A stretch of DNA of 12,619 nt from CAZFYZ01 sp964523735 (GTDB lineage Bacteria > Armatimonadota > UBA5829): positions 1-12,619 of the forward strand of contig CAZFYZ010000110.1 of the NCBI GenBank assembly GCA_964523735.1, in the 5' to 3' direction. Under the pieces are notes generated by a model that saw only the letters and a program-made list of their open reading frames with translations, did not search any database and was not told the DNA's origin. Position 1 is the first letter of the stretch. Every line of letters begins with the position of its first letter. Shown piece after piece: positions 11,376-12,619 of this stretch. The translations under genes and the position numbers were made by a program.

Positions 11376-12023
11376 CTACTTCCCGAACCGTCTGCCGTCG
11401 AGCATGATCTTGCCGATGTCGGCGTACATCCGCAGCCGGGCGGTGAAGCCTCGGACGAAGCCGAGTTTCTCCTCTTTCATGTGGTGTGTGCAGCCTGCCA
11501 GCATCACTCGCTCGACCCGAAGCCCCCTCGCGCGGAAGTAGCGCGTGATAGCGGTCTCGACGCCCGATCGCACACCATCTATCTGGGGGATATCAAGAAA
11601 AACGTCCCGGCGCATTGCGCGCTGGCCTGATATGTAAGGCGTCAGGAACTGCGCCAGGTCGGTTGGGCCGCGGCCGTCGCGGAAGATGCCGATGGACATG
11701 TCAGCGCGGTCCTGAGCGACAGGGGCGACGATGGCATCGACTTTATCTCCGTCCATTCCTATCAGGTCGGCGTCCAGAAAGAGCACGACATCTGCGTCTG
11801 TGTTCTCGGCCCCCGCGCGCATCGCCCCACCCTTGCCACGGTTGGGTTCCAAGCGGACCGTACGTACCTCGTGATCCGTCGAGACGAGTTCGTATGTACC
11901 ATCCGTCGAGCCATCGCAGACCACAACTATCTCGTCGATCGTCTGCGCTCTCTTGATGGCCTCAAGCACGACCGATATCCGCTCTCTCTCGTTGTATGCG
12001 GGCACTACCGCTGCGATTTTCAT
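11376..12023 (-). CDS. DPM1-like GT2 glycosyltransferase
   Basis: A 215-residue soluble GT2 enzyme resembling polyprenyl-phosphate mannosyl/glucosyl transferases and glucosyl-3-phosphoglycerate synthase. Motifs in order: VVPAYNE (6-12), CDGSTDGT (36-43), NRGKGGAMRAG (61-71), the metal-binding LDADL (83-87), ISGQRAMRR (131-139), SGVETAI (153-159) and GCTHHMK (177-183). It lacks the C-terminal membrane helices of many polyprenyl-phosphate transferases. Donor and acceptor are unknown. It is unrelated in detail to the two WbbL-like enzymes at 981-2731. It follows the coiled-coil membrane protein by 33 bp and is probably in its operon. No Shine-Dalgarno precedes the ATG, because the gap consists of heptamer repeats. 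Confidence 0.85.
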   Translation of the reverse strand: MKIAAVVPAYNERERISVVLEAIKRAQTIDEIVVVCDGSTDGTYELVSTDHEVRTVRLEPNRGKGGAMRAGAENTDADVVLFLDADLIGMDGDKVDAIVAPVAQDRADMSIGIFRDGRGPTDLAQFLTPYISGQRAMRRDVFLDIPQIDGVRSGVETAITRYFRARGLRVERVMLAGCTHHMKEEKLGFVRGFTARLRMYADIGKIMLDGRRFGK

Positions 12024-12056
12024 TTCAGATCTCAGGTGTCGGGTGTCAGGTCCGGA
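12024..12056 (-). repeat. Heptamer repeat filling the gap before the DPM1-like gene
   Basis: On the minus strand the 33-nt gap reads as 7-nt units: TCCGGAC, CTGACAC, CCGACAC, CTGAGAT and CTGAA, then the ATG. It runs from the stop of one gene to the start of the next with nothing left over, mirroring the exbD-tonB gap. Confidence 0.65.
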
Positions 12057-12476
12057 TCATTTCTTGGCGTCTTGTTTCTTCGGCTTGGCTTCTTCCGAGA
12101 TCTCCTTCCAGGTGTCCTGGAAGACCTTGACCGCCTTGTCTCTGGTCTTGCCAAAAGCCTCGGCCGCATCACCGACGATGTCGCGCGAGACGGTGTTGGC
12201 TGACTTCAGGCTCTTTAGCGCTTTGTCCAGTTCGGCCTGTGCTTCGGCGGTCTTTTTACTCGCCAGAAGCTCCTTTGCTCGTCTCACGTGGCGCTCGGTC
12301 TGCGCCATTGGCGTGACCAAGCCGGACAGTCCACCCTTGCCGCCGTCAGTCTTCTTTCCGCCCTGGATCTTGCTCGAAATCTGCTCGACCTGCCTGCGCA
12401 TCATCTCGATGCGATACTGGTCCCAGGCGATGATCAGCAGCACAACGACGAAAAGCAAACATCCCGCTCGTTTCAT
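12057..12476 (-). CDS. Membrane-anchored helical protein of unknown function
   Basis: This 139-residue protein has an N-terminal membrane helix (about 5-18) in signal-anchor orientation and is otherwise predicted helical. Residues 20-38 have heptad-like spacing suited to a coiled coil. A Gly/Lys linker (38-52) leads to a long amphipathic helix region (about 55-130) rich in Lys, Ala and Glu, ending in a lysine-rich tail. I recognise no family; the composition recalls LEA/apolipoprotein-like helices or envelope stress proteins. The ATG at 12476 has GGAGGG 8 nt upstream; a GTG at 12503 would place that ribosome site inside the gene. It precedes the DPM1-like glycosyltransferase on the same strand. 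Confidence 0.7.
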   Translation of the reverse strand: MKRAGCLLFVVVLLIIAWDQYRIEMMRRQVEQISSKIQGGKKTDGGKGGLSGLVTPMAQTERHVRRAKELLASKKTAEAQAELDKALKSLKSANTVSRDIVGDAAEAFGKTRDKAVKVFQDTWKEISEEAKPKKQDAKK

Positions 12477-12492
12477 TTCCACATCCCTCCGA

Positions 12493-12531
12493 ATCCCCCT
12501 CACCCCAGCCCTCTCCCGCGAGGGGAGAGGG
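12493..12531. repeat. REP-like C-rich/G-rich inverted repeat
   Basis: CCCTCTCCC (12509-12517) and GGGAGAGGG (12523-12531) form a perfect 9-bp stem; the left side is preceded by CCCCCTCACCCCAG. This CCCTCACCC...CCCTCTCCC...GGGAGAGGG pattern is a dispersed extragenic repeat seen in many bacterial genomes. It lies just upstream of the helical membrane-protein gene. A second small stem, GCCTC-n5-GAGGC, follows at 12552-12566. Confidence 0.6.
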
Positions 12532-12580
12532 AGCGCGCCAAGCCAACGCCAGCCTCGTCCTGAGGCAGAGGCAGAGCTAG

Positions 12581-12619
12581 CTATCCCGCGGCCATGGCGT
12601 CGTGGCCTTCGACTGCGTC
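12581..12619 (-). CDS. Possible C-terminal fragment of a gene entering from the right edge
   Basis: The last 39 bases, read on the minus strand, give twelve open codons (DAVEGHDAMAAG) and a TAG at 12583-12581. Codons are GC-rich at the third position, like real genes here. The stretch is too short to identify and could be chance. If real, it would be the gene upstream of the helical membrane protein. Confidence 0.25.
   Translation of the reverse strand, partial: DAVEGHDAMAAG

Overview
The window is GC-rich bacterial chromosome. No rRNA, tRNA, CRISPR array, transposase or phage gene is visible. The cell is probably a diderm (Gram-negative type), because a complete ExbB-ExbD-TonB energy-transduction operon is present. 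Good sigma70-type promoters (TTGACA/TATAAT-like, 17-bp spacers) and Shine-Dalgarno sites can be read by eye. The taxon cannot be fixed from sequence alone. The mix of housekeeping genes with small unrecognised proteins, and the short periodic repeats between genes, would suit a little-studied phylum such as Armatimonadota; this is a low-confidence inference.

Layout. (1) 1-768, plus strand: a STAS-domain protein whose phosphoserine motif is degenerate, followed by a small four-cysteine protein. (2) 799-922: convergent intergenic space with inverted repeats. (3) 3422-981, minus strand: a HAD phosphatase and two GT2 glycosyltransferases, overlapping end to start, driven by a near-consensus promoter that appears to give a leaderless mRNA. 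The first glycosyltransferase carries an in-frame palindromic DNA insertion. (4) 3592-5138, plus: folE2 and queC, translationally coupled (TTGA overlap); both act in 7-deazaguanine (preQ0/queuosine) synthesis and FolE2 also feeds folate. (5) 5285-7329, plus: exbB-exbD-tonB; the TonB linker carries a cysteine module like that at the C-terminus of class A penicillin-binding proteins. (6) 7330-8074: 745 bp without a convincing gene but with two promoters and many stem-loops, including a candidate structured RNA, leading into a small helix-turn-helix protein (8075-8578). (7) 8684-9595: a three-helix membrane protein (minus) divergent from a conserved-looking soluble protein of unknown function. 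(8) 9596-9976: another RNA-like or repeat-rich intergenic region, then bcp peroxiredoxin. (9) 10542-12476: a zinc-ribbon membrane protein, converging on a two-gene minus-strand unit (a helical membrane-anchored protein and a DPM1-like GT2 enzyme). A possible gene tail sits at the right edge.

The most unusual features lie in the DNA between and inside genes. Six intergenic loci carry degenerate repeats with an exact 7-nt period, most units beginning with C. Two of these fill the whole gap between adjacent operon genes and leave the downstream gene without a Shine-Dalgarno site. One locus forms a 30-nt inverted pair in front of exbB. Separately, a 65-bp palindromic element with 12-nt terminal inverted repeats lies inside a glycosyltransferase gene and adds 20 codons relative to the neighbouring paralogue. 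Together these suggest small mobile or expandable repeats that shape 5' regions and even proteins in this genome.
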